Under the pieces are notes generated by a model that made no database searches, was not told the origin of the DNA, and was given only the letters and a program-made list of their open reading frames with translations. DNA of 64,000 nucleotides from CAIOYC01 sp964243985 (GTDB lineage Bacteria; Pseudomonadota; Alphaproteobacteria; Caulobacterales; Caulobacteraceae): NCBI GenBank assembly GCA_964243985.1, contig CAXTHJ010000003.1, positions 46,316-110,315 on the forward strand, in the 5' to 3' direction. Positions 45,288 through 52,381 of this stretch are shown here, in pieces. The first letter of the stretch is position 1. Each line of letters starts with the position of its first letter. Position numbers and translations under genes: made by a program.

Positions 45288-45880
45288 CCACCACGGTTTT
45301 TTTTGTGCGGCACGGCTCACACGACAGGCTGGACCGGGTGCTGTGCGGACGCATGGAGGGCGTAGCCCTGGGCGCGTCCGGCCGCCAGGAGGCGGGGCGC
45401 GCGGCGGCCCGGCTGGCGCGGGAGCCCATCGTGGCCCTCTACGTCAGCCCCCTGCAGCGGGCGCAGGAGACCGCCGAGCCGATCGCCAAGGCCCTCGGCC
45501 TTAACCTGACGACGGCGGAGGCGCTGAACGAGATCGACGTGGGCGAGTGGACCGGCGCGGCGTTGGACGCGCGGCGCGCCCCCCCCGCCTGGAGCCCCAG
45601 GAACCAAGCCCGCAGCCCCAACCCCGCCCCGGGGGGCGAGAGCATGCTGGAGGTGCAGGCGCGCCAGGCGCGGTTTCTAGGCCAAGTCATCGCCGACCAC
45701 CCGGACGCCGCCGTCGCCGCGGTCTGCCATTCGGACGTGATCAAGGCGGCGCTCTGCCATGCCTTAGGCCTCTCCCTCGATCACCACCATCGGCTGGAGA
45801 TCAGCCCCGGCTCCATTAGCGTTATCGTCGGCGGCGCTTGGGGATTGAAGGTGAACAGCATCAACGAGGTCCCGCAGTGA
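45284..45880 (+). CDS. Histidine-phosphatase-family protein
   Basis: A 198-residue phosphoglycerate-mutase-like enzyme. The catalytic FFVRHGSHDRLDR (RHG with phospho-His) is at the start, LYVSPLQRAQETAEPIA carries the second Arg, LNEIDVGEWTG the Glu proton donor, and VAAVCHSDVIKAAL the second His. It removes phosphate from small metabolites. GTG start overlaps the synthase stop, so it is co-translated. The obvious candidate reaction is dephosphorylation of inositol phosphate or of a glycosyl-inositol-phosphate, but the specific substrate is unknown. Confidence 0.9.
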   Translation: MTTTVFFVRHGSHDRLDRVLCGRMEGVALGASGRQEAGRAAARLAREPIVALYVSPLQRAQETAEPIAKALGLNLTTAEALNEIDVGEWTGAALDARRAPPAWSPRNQARSPNPAPGGESMLEVQARQARFLGQVIADHPDAAVAAVCHSDVIKAALCHALGLSLDHHHRLEISPGSISVIVGGAWGLKVNSINEVPQ

Positions 45881-46653
45881 CAGAGCTTTCCAGCGAGGAA
45901 ATCACGATACGGGCCGCCGCGCTTGGCGACTGGTTCCATAACCTCGACCTCAACGGCGTCCGCACCGCGCCGAACCACTTCCTCTACGACTACCCCAACA
46001 TCAAGTGGTCGTGCTTTCAACACGCGGTGCCGCAGGACCTGACCGGCAAGACGGTGCTGGATATCGGCTGCAACGGCGGCTTCTATTCCCTCGAGATGAA
46101 GCGGCGAGGCGCCGACCGCGTGCTGGGGATCGACTTCGACGACCGCTATCTGGCTCAGGCCCGCTTCGCCGCCGAGGTCAAAGGGCTCGACATCGAGTTC
46201 CGCCAACTCTCGGTCTATGACTTGGCCGCGCTTGGCGAAACGTTCGACGTCGTGCTGTTCATGGGCGTGCTCTACCACCTGCGCCACCCGCTGCTGGCGC
46301 TCGACCTGATCCACGATCACGTGGCCAAGGACCTTTTAATCTTTCAATCGATGCAGCGGGGCGCGAACGACGCCGCGCAAGTCCAGACCGACTACGACTT
46401 CTTTGAAATGGAGCATTTCGACACTCCTGGATATCCGAAGCTGCACTTCATCGAGCACCAGTACGCCGGCGACTGGACCAACTGGTGGGCGCCCAACGCC
46501 GCCGCGTCTGAGGCCATGCTGCGGAGCGCGGGCTTTGTAATCCTGGAGCGGCCGGAGGACGAGGTCTACGTCTGCCGCCGCACCGAGCGCCCCACCGACG
46601 CCGGCGCGGTCTATCCCACCCAGCCGAAAAGCAATGGGAGCACGCCCCGTTGA
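45877..46653 (+). CDS. SAM-dependent methyltransferase (Rta_06860/TIGR04290-like)
   Basis: A 258-residue class I methyltransferase. Its N-terminal RAAALGDWFHNLDLNGVRTA leads to VLDIGCNGGFYSLEMKRRGA (SAM motif I) and DVVLFMGVLYHLRHPLLALD (motif IV-V region). The arrangement with WSCFQHAVPQDLTGKTVLDI is that of a small conserved family resembling tRNA-modifying CmoB. The GTG start overlaps the phosphatase stop (GTGA). It would methylate the inositol or a sugar of the product, or an O- or N-atom of it; the acceptor is not known. Confidence 0.87.
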   Translation: MTELSSEEITIRAAALGDWFHNLDLNGVRTAPNHFLYDYPNIKWSCFQHAVPQDLTGKTVLDIGCNGGFYSLEMKRRGADRVLGIDFDDRYLAQARFAAEVKGLDIEFRQLSVYDLAALGETFDVVLFMGVLYHLRHPLLALDLIHDHVAKDLLIFQSMQRGANDAAQVQTDYDFFEMEHFDTPGYPKLHFIEHQYAGDWTNWWAPNAAASEAMLRSAGFVILERPEDEVYVCRRTERPTDAGAVYPTQPKSNGSTPR

Positions 46654-47540
46654 TCGAAGCGGTGAAGATCTGGAACGAACCCAACAACAAGTCCCACTGG
46701 GACCCGAACCTCGATCCGGAATGGGTGCTGTTCTCCAACATGACGAAGCTGGCGGGACAGGCGATCGCGGCGGAGAACAGCAGCCTGACTCGCGTGCTCG
46801 GCGGCATGTCCCCCATCGACCCGCGCTTCGTCCAACGGCTTCAGGCCAACGGCGCGCTGGATGAGATTGACGTGGTGGCCGTGCATGGCTTTCCGCTGGA
46901 CTGGAACCTGTGGAAAATCAACGACTGGCCTCAGAAGGTCGATGAAATCCGCGCCGTCACCGACAAGCCGGTCTGGGTCACCGAGGTCGGGGTCTCCTCC
47001 TTCGGCTCAGAGGAGGTGCAGGCCTGGGGCGTTAAGCGCACCGCCGACCTTTTGATCGGCAAGGCGCCGCGCATCTTCTGGTACAGCCTCTATGACCTGC
47101 CGTCCGATTGGGAAGCCACCACCCGCCACCGCGAGGCGGAGGGCTCATCCTACTATCGCCACTTCCACATGGGCCTCTTGAGGCAGAACGGAAAGCCGAA
47201 ACCCGGCCTTGAAGCCTACGCGCCCTACGCCTCTGAAATGGGGCTGTGCCAGTGGTTCCACTACCACGACCATCGGCTAGACGACGCGGTGGCCTGGATG
47301 AAGCGGCTCGGCGTGCGGCACTTGCGCACCGGCCTCTCCTGGGCCGACCGGTACCGCGAAGGCGCCCTGGACTGGTTCGACCGCCAGATGGACGCCCTGG
47401 CCGACTTCGACGTCACCGTCACCTTCTGCTTCACGCCCGAGCACCGCGGATTGGAGCCGCATCACTCAAGCCCGCCGCAGGTGGCGCAGGAGTACGCCGA
47501 GTTCTGTGCCGAGATGGTGCGCCGTTACGCGCCGGTTTAG
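46650..47540 (+). CDS. Clan-A glycoside hydrolase with apparently permuted barrel
   Basis: A 296-residue protein. At the very start IWNEPNNKSHWD supplies the acid/base Glu of clan-A (GH39-like) enzymes, and PVWVTEVGVSSFG (~110) the nucleophile Glu. The second half, MKRLGVRHLRTGLSWAD, DVTVTFCFTPEHRG and EYAEFCAEMVRRYAPV, looks like the first strands of a barrel which in ordinary enzymes would precede WNEPN. The order is therefore C-half then N-half. The start is a TTG overlapping the upstream stop (TTGA). No signal peptide, so it works in the cytoplasm, perhaps trimming or transferring sugars on the product of the cluster. Confidence 0.8.
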   Translation: MIEAVKIWNEPNNKSHWDPNLDPEWVLFSNMTKLAGQAIAAENSSLTRVLGGMSPIDPRFVQRLQANGALDEIDVVAVHGFPLDWNLWKINDWPQKVDEIRAVTDKPVWVTEVGVSSFGSEEVQAWGVKRTADLLIGKAPRIFWYSLYDLPSDWEATTRHREAEGSSYYRHFHMGLLRQNGKPKPGLEAYAPYASEMGLCQWFHYHDHRLDDAVAWMKRLGVRHLRTGLSWADRYREGALDWFDRQMDALADFDVTVTFCFTPEHRGLEPHHSSPPQVAQEYAEFCAEMVRRYAPV

Positions 47541-47544
47541 ACCA

Positions 47545-48078
47545 TCACGAGCCGTCCAGGGTTTTGCGGATCTGCTGCGCCATCTCAAGATGGTGTTGGA
47601 TAATGGGAACGCTCGACTGAGCGGCGGCGCGCAAGTTGACGTCCATCCCCGCGGCAGCATAGCTCTTTTCAACGGCAAGGGCTTGGTAATGCGCAAGCAC
47701 CTGTTGCTTGGCGTAGGCTTTGTCGAATTCTGCGCCCCGGAGGCTCTGCAAGGCTGAAAGCATCGCAGCCTGGTCGCTGCTCATCCCTTGCGGCGGCCGA
47801 GGCAGGCCGGACGCCGCCGCTGCATCGCTTACGCTCTCGCTCGTGCGGGTGTGTTCCTCAATCATCTCCTGTGCGAACGTCCGTATGCTGGCGCTTTGGC
47901 TCTCCGTAAGGGCGACGCGGCCAGCTTGGATTTCATATTGATCCGATTGCGCCGCCGCCATGGCGAAGTCCTTGCCCGAGGGCGGAATGGGCGTCTGAGC
48001 GATGGCGCCCGTCGCCGTACCCACGACAGCGAGTGCGGCGCCGATCCAGAGCTGGCGGCTGATCATTGAAGCGCCCAT
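47545..48078 (-). CDS. DUF4142-family secreted protein
   Basis: A 177-residue periplasmic or secreted protein. A signal peptide (MISRQLWIGAALAVVGTATGAIAQ) is followed by a helical DUF4142 domain: FAMAAAQSDQYEIQAGRVAL, IRTFAQEMIEEHTRTSESV, YAKQQVLAHYQAL; His residues in EEHTR and HYQ are conserved in this ferritin-like family of unknown function, often linked to stress. The start overlaps the upstream SDR stop (ATGA); ATG 48066 is an alternative. It lies tail to tail, four bases from the glycoside-hydrolase gene. Confidence 0.85.
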   Translation of the reverse strand: MGASMISRQLWIGAALAVVGTATGAIAQTPIPPSGKDFAMAAAQSDQYEIQAGRVALTESQSASIRTFAQEMIEEHTRTSESVSDAAAASGLPRPPQGMSSDQAAMLSALQSLRGAEFDKAYAKQQVLAHYQALAVEKSYAAAGMDVNLRAAAQSSVPIIQHHLEMAQQIRKTLDGS

Positions 48079-49088
48079 CAGGGTTGGCCCTGCCCGCCAC
48101 CGGCGCCATAGACGTTTCCGGTAGTGTAGCTGCTGTCGTCTTCGGCCAAGCGCACATAGATGCCCGCAAGCTCGGCGGGTTGTCCCGGCCGACCCAAAGG
48201 CGACGTAGCCCCGAAGGTCACGACCTTGCCTTCCGAGGCGCCGCCTGAGATCTGCAGCGGCGTCCAGATCGGGCCCGGCGCGACGCCATTGATGCGGATG
48301 CCTTTTGGCCCCAGTTGCTTGGCCAGCGATTTGACGAAGTTCATCGTCGCCGCCTTGGTCTGGGCGTAGTCGTAGAGGTCGGGCGAGGGATCATAGGCCT
48401 GTTCCGACGTAGTCGCGATGATAGCTGAGCCAGGTTCCAGGTGCGGCAGCGCCGCCTTGATGATCCAGAACGGCGCGTAGATGTTGGTCTTCATCGTCCA
48501 GTCGAAGTCCTCGTCGGAGATATCGAGGATCGACGAGGTGGACTTTTGACGTCCCGCATTGCTGACTAAGATGTCGAGACCGCCAAGTTGGCGGACTGCA
48601 CCATCCACTAGACGTCGGCAAAATCCCGCATCACGCAGGTCGCCGGGTATGGCGACGGCCTTCTGACCCGCGGCCCGGATCAGCCCCACCACCTCGCGAG
48701 CGTCGGGTTCCTCGGCGGGCAGGTAGTTGATGGCGACGTCGGCGCCCTCCCGCGCATAGGCGATGGCCGCCGCCCGTCCCATGCCGGAGTCGCCGCCGGT
48801 GATCAGCGCCTTGCGTCCTCTCAGTCGGCCGGAGCCGACGTAGCTGGTTTCGCCATGGTCCGGACGCGGGTCCATGCGCCCGGCGAGCCCTGGCCACGGT
48901 TGCGACTGGGCGAGAAACGGCGGCTTTGGATGTTTGGCGCGGGGATCTTGCTTGCCGCCCTTGGACGTTGCGGAGGTCTGGGACATCGCGGAGGTTTGAG
49001 CGGCCGCGGGGGCGGCGACGGCCACTGCCGCGCCGATGGTGGAAGCCGCCATGATTTGACGCCGGGAGAAGGGAACTTCGGATGTCAC
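48078..49088 (-). CDS. Short-chain dehydrogenase with Tat-type leader (YghA-like)
   Basis: A ~336-residue SDR. Its N-terminus FSRRQIMAASTIGAAVAVAA is a Tat-like signal, followed by an acidic/proline-rich linker, then LITGGDSGMGRAAAIAYARE (NADP motif), LVSNAGRQKS and the catalytic YDYAQTKAATMNF. GTG 49088 was chosen since GGAGAG lies five bases upstream; a TTG at 49100 would add four residues. It precedes the DUF4142 gene by overlap, and this pair resembles general-stress loci. An exported SDR needs its cofactor bound before Tat transport, so location is unproven. Confidence 0.87.
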   Translation of the reverse strand: MTSEVPFSRRQIMAASTIGAAVAVAAPAAAQTSAMSQTSATSKGGKQDPRAKHPKPPFLAQSQPWPGLAGRMDPRPDHGETSYVGSGRLRGRKALITGGDSGMGRAAAIAYAREGADVAINYLPAEEPDAREVVGLIRAAGQKAVAIPGDLRDAGFCRRLVDGAVRQLGGLDILVSNAGRQKSTSSILDISDEDFDWTMKTNIYAPFWIIKAALPHLEPGSAIIATTSEQAYDPSPDLYDYAQTKAATMNFVKSLAKQLGPKGIRINGVAPGPIWTPLQISGGASEGKVVTFGATSPLGRPGQPAELAGIYVRLAEDDSSYTTGNVYGAGGGQGQP

Positions 49089-49629
49089 AGGTCTCTCCAA
49101 AAGAGGCTCAAGTCGGTAGGGCGGTGATCTTATGGGTGGAGATGCCCAAACGTCAGTCGCTAAACAACGGCGGCTCTAAGCCGTTCCCATTGCGCGAGAA
49201 AAACTGAAGCTTTGCAATAAAGTACGCAGATTTGTTTATGCACAATCGCAACGCTTGGCGGCTTGGTCGCCTCACACATCAGAGATCGACGATGCCCGAT
49301 ACTGCAGCTTTGTGACGATTATCATCAGTCGGCCAGCCGACGTTTCGCATATGTGCTGGAGAAACTACCCCAACCTGGTGCAACTCATGGAGAAAATAGA
49401 GCGGATCACGTGATAGACGAGGGAACTGCCGGGTTAATCCGATCAAGCCCACTCCCTTCCCAATCTTAGCGTCCAAGCGGCAAGTGGTTCCGCCCACCCC
49501 ACGGGCGACGCTTGTCCATGCATGCGCCCCGCCTTAATGTCTGCAGAAAAGCCGCAATCTCGCCAATTATTAGTAGGCAAGACATATTCATTAACGGCAC
49601 GCGGTCGCTTGAAATGCCGACCTGGATGT
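49089..49629. other. Gene-poor region upstream of the SDR-DUF4142 pair
   Basis: About 540 bases of lower GC content. The SDR promoter should lie near 49100-49200, where a nested palindrome AACGGCGGCT/AGCCGTT is seen at 49166-49185. Frames in the rest resemble no known protein. Confidence 0.4.
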
Positions 49630-50376
49630 CTAATGAGGCCTGCCGCGCCTCACCCAGTCTTGCGTTTCACCATAAAATAGGGATTCTCCTGCGTTCAATA
49701 CCATAACTTTATTGCAAACGCTCTCAAGCAAGGCAAAGTCGTGAGTCCCTAAGACTAATAATTTCGCCGTACCGACGAACGACTCTATGCGTTGGGACGC
49801 CTTTTCGATGAAGTTGGCGTCGCCTGCGCTTATCCACTCGTCCATCAACAGCACATCCGCTTCGATCTCTGTGCCTACGGCAAATACAAGACGAGCCATC
49901 ATACCTGCGGAATAGGCTTTAAACGGCATGTGAATGTAAGGACCCAGCTCAGCAAACTCTATAATGTGTGGAGTTCTCCGGGCGACTTCTTTCCTTGATA
50001 AGTTTTGCATCAATAGCATGGTCTGGATATTCCGAAGACCGGAGGCTTCGTGATCAAGTCCTATACTCATGGAAATCATTGACGTAATTCGACCGTCAAT
50101 TCGGAGGGCGCCGTGCGTTGGCGAGTAGACGCCCGCGAGCAATTTTAGCAACGACGATTTACCTGAGCCATTGTGACCAACTAACCCCAACCTATCACCT
50201 TCCGTAAGTTTGAAGGATATATTAGTTAGAGCGCGGACGATGGTCACATCTCTTTCCGTCTTCATCAAGCGCCCGCCCACGGTTGCTTTAAGCAAAACCT
50301 GTTGCAGCGTCCTCGTATTTACGTTGTAGACTGGATAGTCTAAGTTTATACCATTTGCTTCAATCGAACACGGCAA
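49630..50376 (-). CDS. Polysaccharide-type ABC exporter ATPase (Wzt/KpsT-like), orphan
   Basis: A 248-residue ATPase. VGHNGSGKSSLLKLLAG is Walker A; KAYSAGMMARLVFAVGT is the YSxGM signature of the Wzt/TagH group instead of LSGGQ; LLMDEWISAGD is Walker B with an atypical residue after Asp-Glu. The protein lacks a C-terminal sugar-recognition domain. The TTG start has AAGGGA eight bases upstream. The membrane partner (Wzm) is not found nearby. The region has lower GC content than its surroundings, so the gene may be a survivor of a transferred surface-polysaccharide locus. Confidence 0.85.
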   Translation of the reverse strand: MPCSIEANGINLDYPVYNVNTRTLQQVLLKATVGGRLMKTERDVTIVRALTNISFKLTEGDRLGLVGHNGSGKSSLLKLLAGVYSPTHGALRIDGRITSMISMSIGLDHEASGLRNIQTMLLMQNLSRKEVARRTPHIIEFAELGPYIHMPFKAYSAGMMARLVFAVGTEIEADVLLMDEWISAGDANFIEKASQRIESFVGTAKLLVLGTHDFALLESVCNKVMVLNAGESLFYGETQDWVRRGRPH

Positions 50377-50605
50377 TTTTGAGTCCCTTACTTGATCTAT
50401 AGTTCGGCCGAGGCTTCATCTCGGATGCGTGTTGATTCCCCTTGAGACCATTGCGTCCTATCTCCTTTGAGCAAGGCAATCCAGATATGATAGATTCGCG
50501 CCGCCATCGTTATCGTGGCGATCGCCGCAGTCCAAGCACCGCGCGTCGGTTGCGGCGCTAAGGCGCAAATGTGAAACGAGAAACTAGCATGCGGAGGCGC
50601 GCGCG

Positions 50606-51574
50606 ATGACCAATGCCGTGGATAGAATCAGATTTCATCTATCTCGGGTGCTCGCTCCTAAAGGGAACGAGCCGGAGGCTGAGGCGGTCATTGAAACTCT
50701 CGATGTAAAAGATCCGCTATTTCTTATCGACGATCCCTCATTTCGGGAGATCTTACAGAATATTGATGCAAAATTTTCGTCGACGCCCAGCGAGCGGCGC
50801 CCGGATCTGTTTAACGAAGTCCCCTTGCAACTATTTGCATTACTCGCGTTGACCAGGCCGGGCAGCTTTCCAAATATATCTGCGTGGTTGCCGGCCATGC
50901 CTTCGGAGACCGATCAGGTTAACACCACTGGCCTTTCAGGCGCGCCGACGCTCCTGGAAGCGACAAATTTTGTCGACGCAGTCGTTCAACGATACGAAGC
51001 GGGCGGCCGTTCCATCAAAGCTGCTCAAGTACTTGATTATGGGATATGTTGGGCTAGGCAAAGCCGATTGTTTTATAAGTACACCCCGGTTGAGCAACTT
51101 TACGGCGTTGATCCTTGGGCCGTAAGTTTAAATTTGGCGCGTGAATGTGGTTTTAAAGGGCACTTGGCCCTGATAGACGAAGCGCCACTAGAAATACCGT
51201 TCGCAACCAAGTTCGACGTCGTCTTCGCTTTCTCCATTTTTACCCATTTGGAAGAGGACGTCTCACGGATTGCCATAACTACCATTCGCAAATCGATGAA
51301 CCCGGGCGGCCTTTTGGCTTTGACAGTCCGCCCTTATAATTTCTGGCGTTTGTTGGATGAGAAGGACCAAGTCGCTGCTAAGGAAACACTGGACGCGTCC
51401 GGTTATGCGTTCGTGCGCGATCCCTGGACAATAGCCGAAGGGCGTACCGGGTACGGCAATTCTATTTACACGTTGGATTACATCGAGAATAATTGGGCTG
51501 ATTTTAAAATTTTGAACTTCAGTTTTAGTTTGAGCGAACCTTATCAAATTTACGTTTTCTTAGAAGCTACGTGA
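50606..51574 (+). CDS. Class I SAM-dependent methyltransferase-like protein
   Basis: A 322-residue protein. VLDYGICWARQSRLFYKYTP is in the place of motif I, with GYG/DPW acidic pair later (LYGVDPWAVSLNLARECGFK), and FDVVFAFSIFTHLEEDVSRIA is the motif-IV/V region seen in small-molecule methyltransferases. The N-terminal ~120 residues are helical and unfamiliar. GGAGG precedes the ATG by eight bases. GC content is low, as in the divergent Wzt-like gene, so both may have come together. Sugar or surface-glycan methylation is an inference. Confidence 0.78.
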   Translation: MTNAVDRIRFHLSRVLAPKGNEPEAEAVIETLDVKDPLFLIDDPSFREILQNIDAKFSSTPSERRPDLFNEVPLQLFALLALTRPGSFPNISAWLPAMPSETDQVNTTGLSGAPTLLEATNFVDAVVQRYEAGGRSIKAAQVLDYGICWARQSRLFYKYTPVEQLYGVDPWAVSLNLARECGFKGHLALIDEAPLEIPFATKFDVVFAFSIFTHLEEDVSRIAITTIRKSMNPGGLLALTVRPYNFWRLLDEKDQVAAKETLDASGYAFVRDPWTIAEGRTGYGNSIYTLDYIENNWADFKILNFSFSLSEPYQIYVFLEAT

Positions 51575-51652
51575 TTTTGGGGCTTGGCATGTATTCCTAC
51601 TCACTGAGGCATATCGGCAGATTCTGCATTAAGGCTATAAAGCCTGACTTCG

Positions 51653-52348
51653 TTATCTCGATATAACCAGTCTATATCCGACCCTATGGTCTGTTTTGAT
51701 GAGCTTTGGCTTCTCGGGCTCATGTTCGAGTTTCTCCCGCAGCTGACGGATCAGAAACCGTGTGTTCTGCAAACTTCGGGCGCCGCCGTCTGCGCCATCG
51801 CCTTTAATGAGGTCGTGGTGGGTCAGAACCCCTCCGCCACTTTCAGCTAAGCGCGCGAGGACCCAGTATTGCTGCGCCGTAAGATCGACGATGCGCCCTT
51901 TCCACCTTACTGTTCTGTTGATGAGGTCCACGGTGACGTCCGCCGCCTCGACTACGGGCCTTCCGCCCTTGCCGACGATCCTTTGCCGAAACGCGACGCG
52001 AAGCCGCGCCAGCACCTCGCGCGCACTGAACGGTTTTACGAAGAATGCATCCGCTCCAAGATCGAGAGCGTCGATCTGTTCGATTTCACGCCCACCGGAT
52101 GAGACGACCAAAATCGGTCCCTCGAAGGATCCGCGCGCCTCCGCCAGCAACGCTTTGCCGTCCATATTTCCGATCACGAGGTCCAATACGACGGCGTCCG
52201 GCGGTCGGGCCTTGATCATCTCAAGGCCCGCCGCTCCGTCGTTAATGCTGGACGGACTGTAACCAGCGTTCGTTAGCGCTGATCGCAGGTATCGATGAAC
52301 CTGCGGGTCGGGGTCTATGATCAGAATTTCCGGATGAAGCGCGCTCAC
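51653..52348 (-). CDS. OmpR/KdpE-type response regulator
   Basis: A 231-residue two-component regulator. The receiver begins EILIIDPDPQVHRYLRSALT; the phospho-acceptor is the Asp in DAVVLDLVIGN (~56) and KPFSAREVLARL supplies the Lys. A C-terminal winged helix follows (TVDLINRTVRWKGRIVDLTAQQYWVL...KTDHRVGYRL). No histidine kinase is adjacent. The GTG start has AAGG nine bases upstream. It lies next to the outer-membrane barrel gene on the same strand, 33 bases downstream-to-upstream, hence it could regulate it. Confidence 0.92.
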   Translation of the reverse strand: MSALHPEILIIDPDPQVHRYLRSALTNAGYSPSSINDGAAGLEMIKARPPDAVVLDLVIGNMDGKALLAEARGSFEGPILVVSSGGREIEQIDALDLGADAFFVKPFSAREVLARLRVAFRQRIVGKGGRPVVEAADVTVDLINRTVRWKGRIVDLTAQQYWVLARLAESGGGVLTHHDLIKGDGADGGARSLQNTRFLIRQLREKLEHEPEKPKLIKTDHRVGYRLVISR

Positions 52349-52381
52349 AGCGGACGACCTTCAATAACGGCGCGGTCCGGA

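Noticed and set aside
44154..45320. 388-residue minus-strand frame opposite Ino1
   Set aside because: The plus strand carries all inositol-phosphate-synthase motifs; the frame is an artefact of GC-rich codon use.
49130..49190. EcfG-type stress promoter in front of the SDR/DUF4142 pair
   Set aside because: A GGAAC and a GTT are seen, but the spacing (14 bases) does not fit the 16-17 base consensus.
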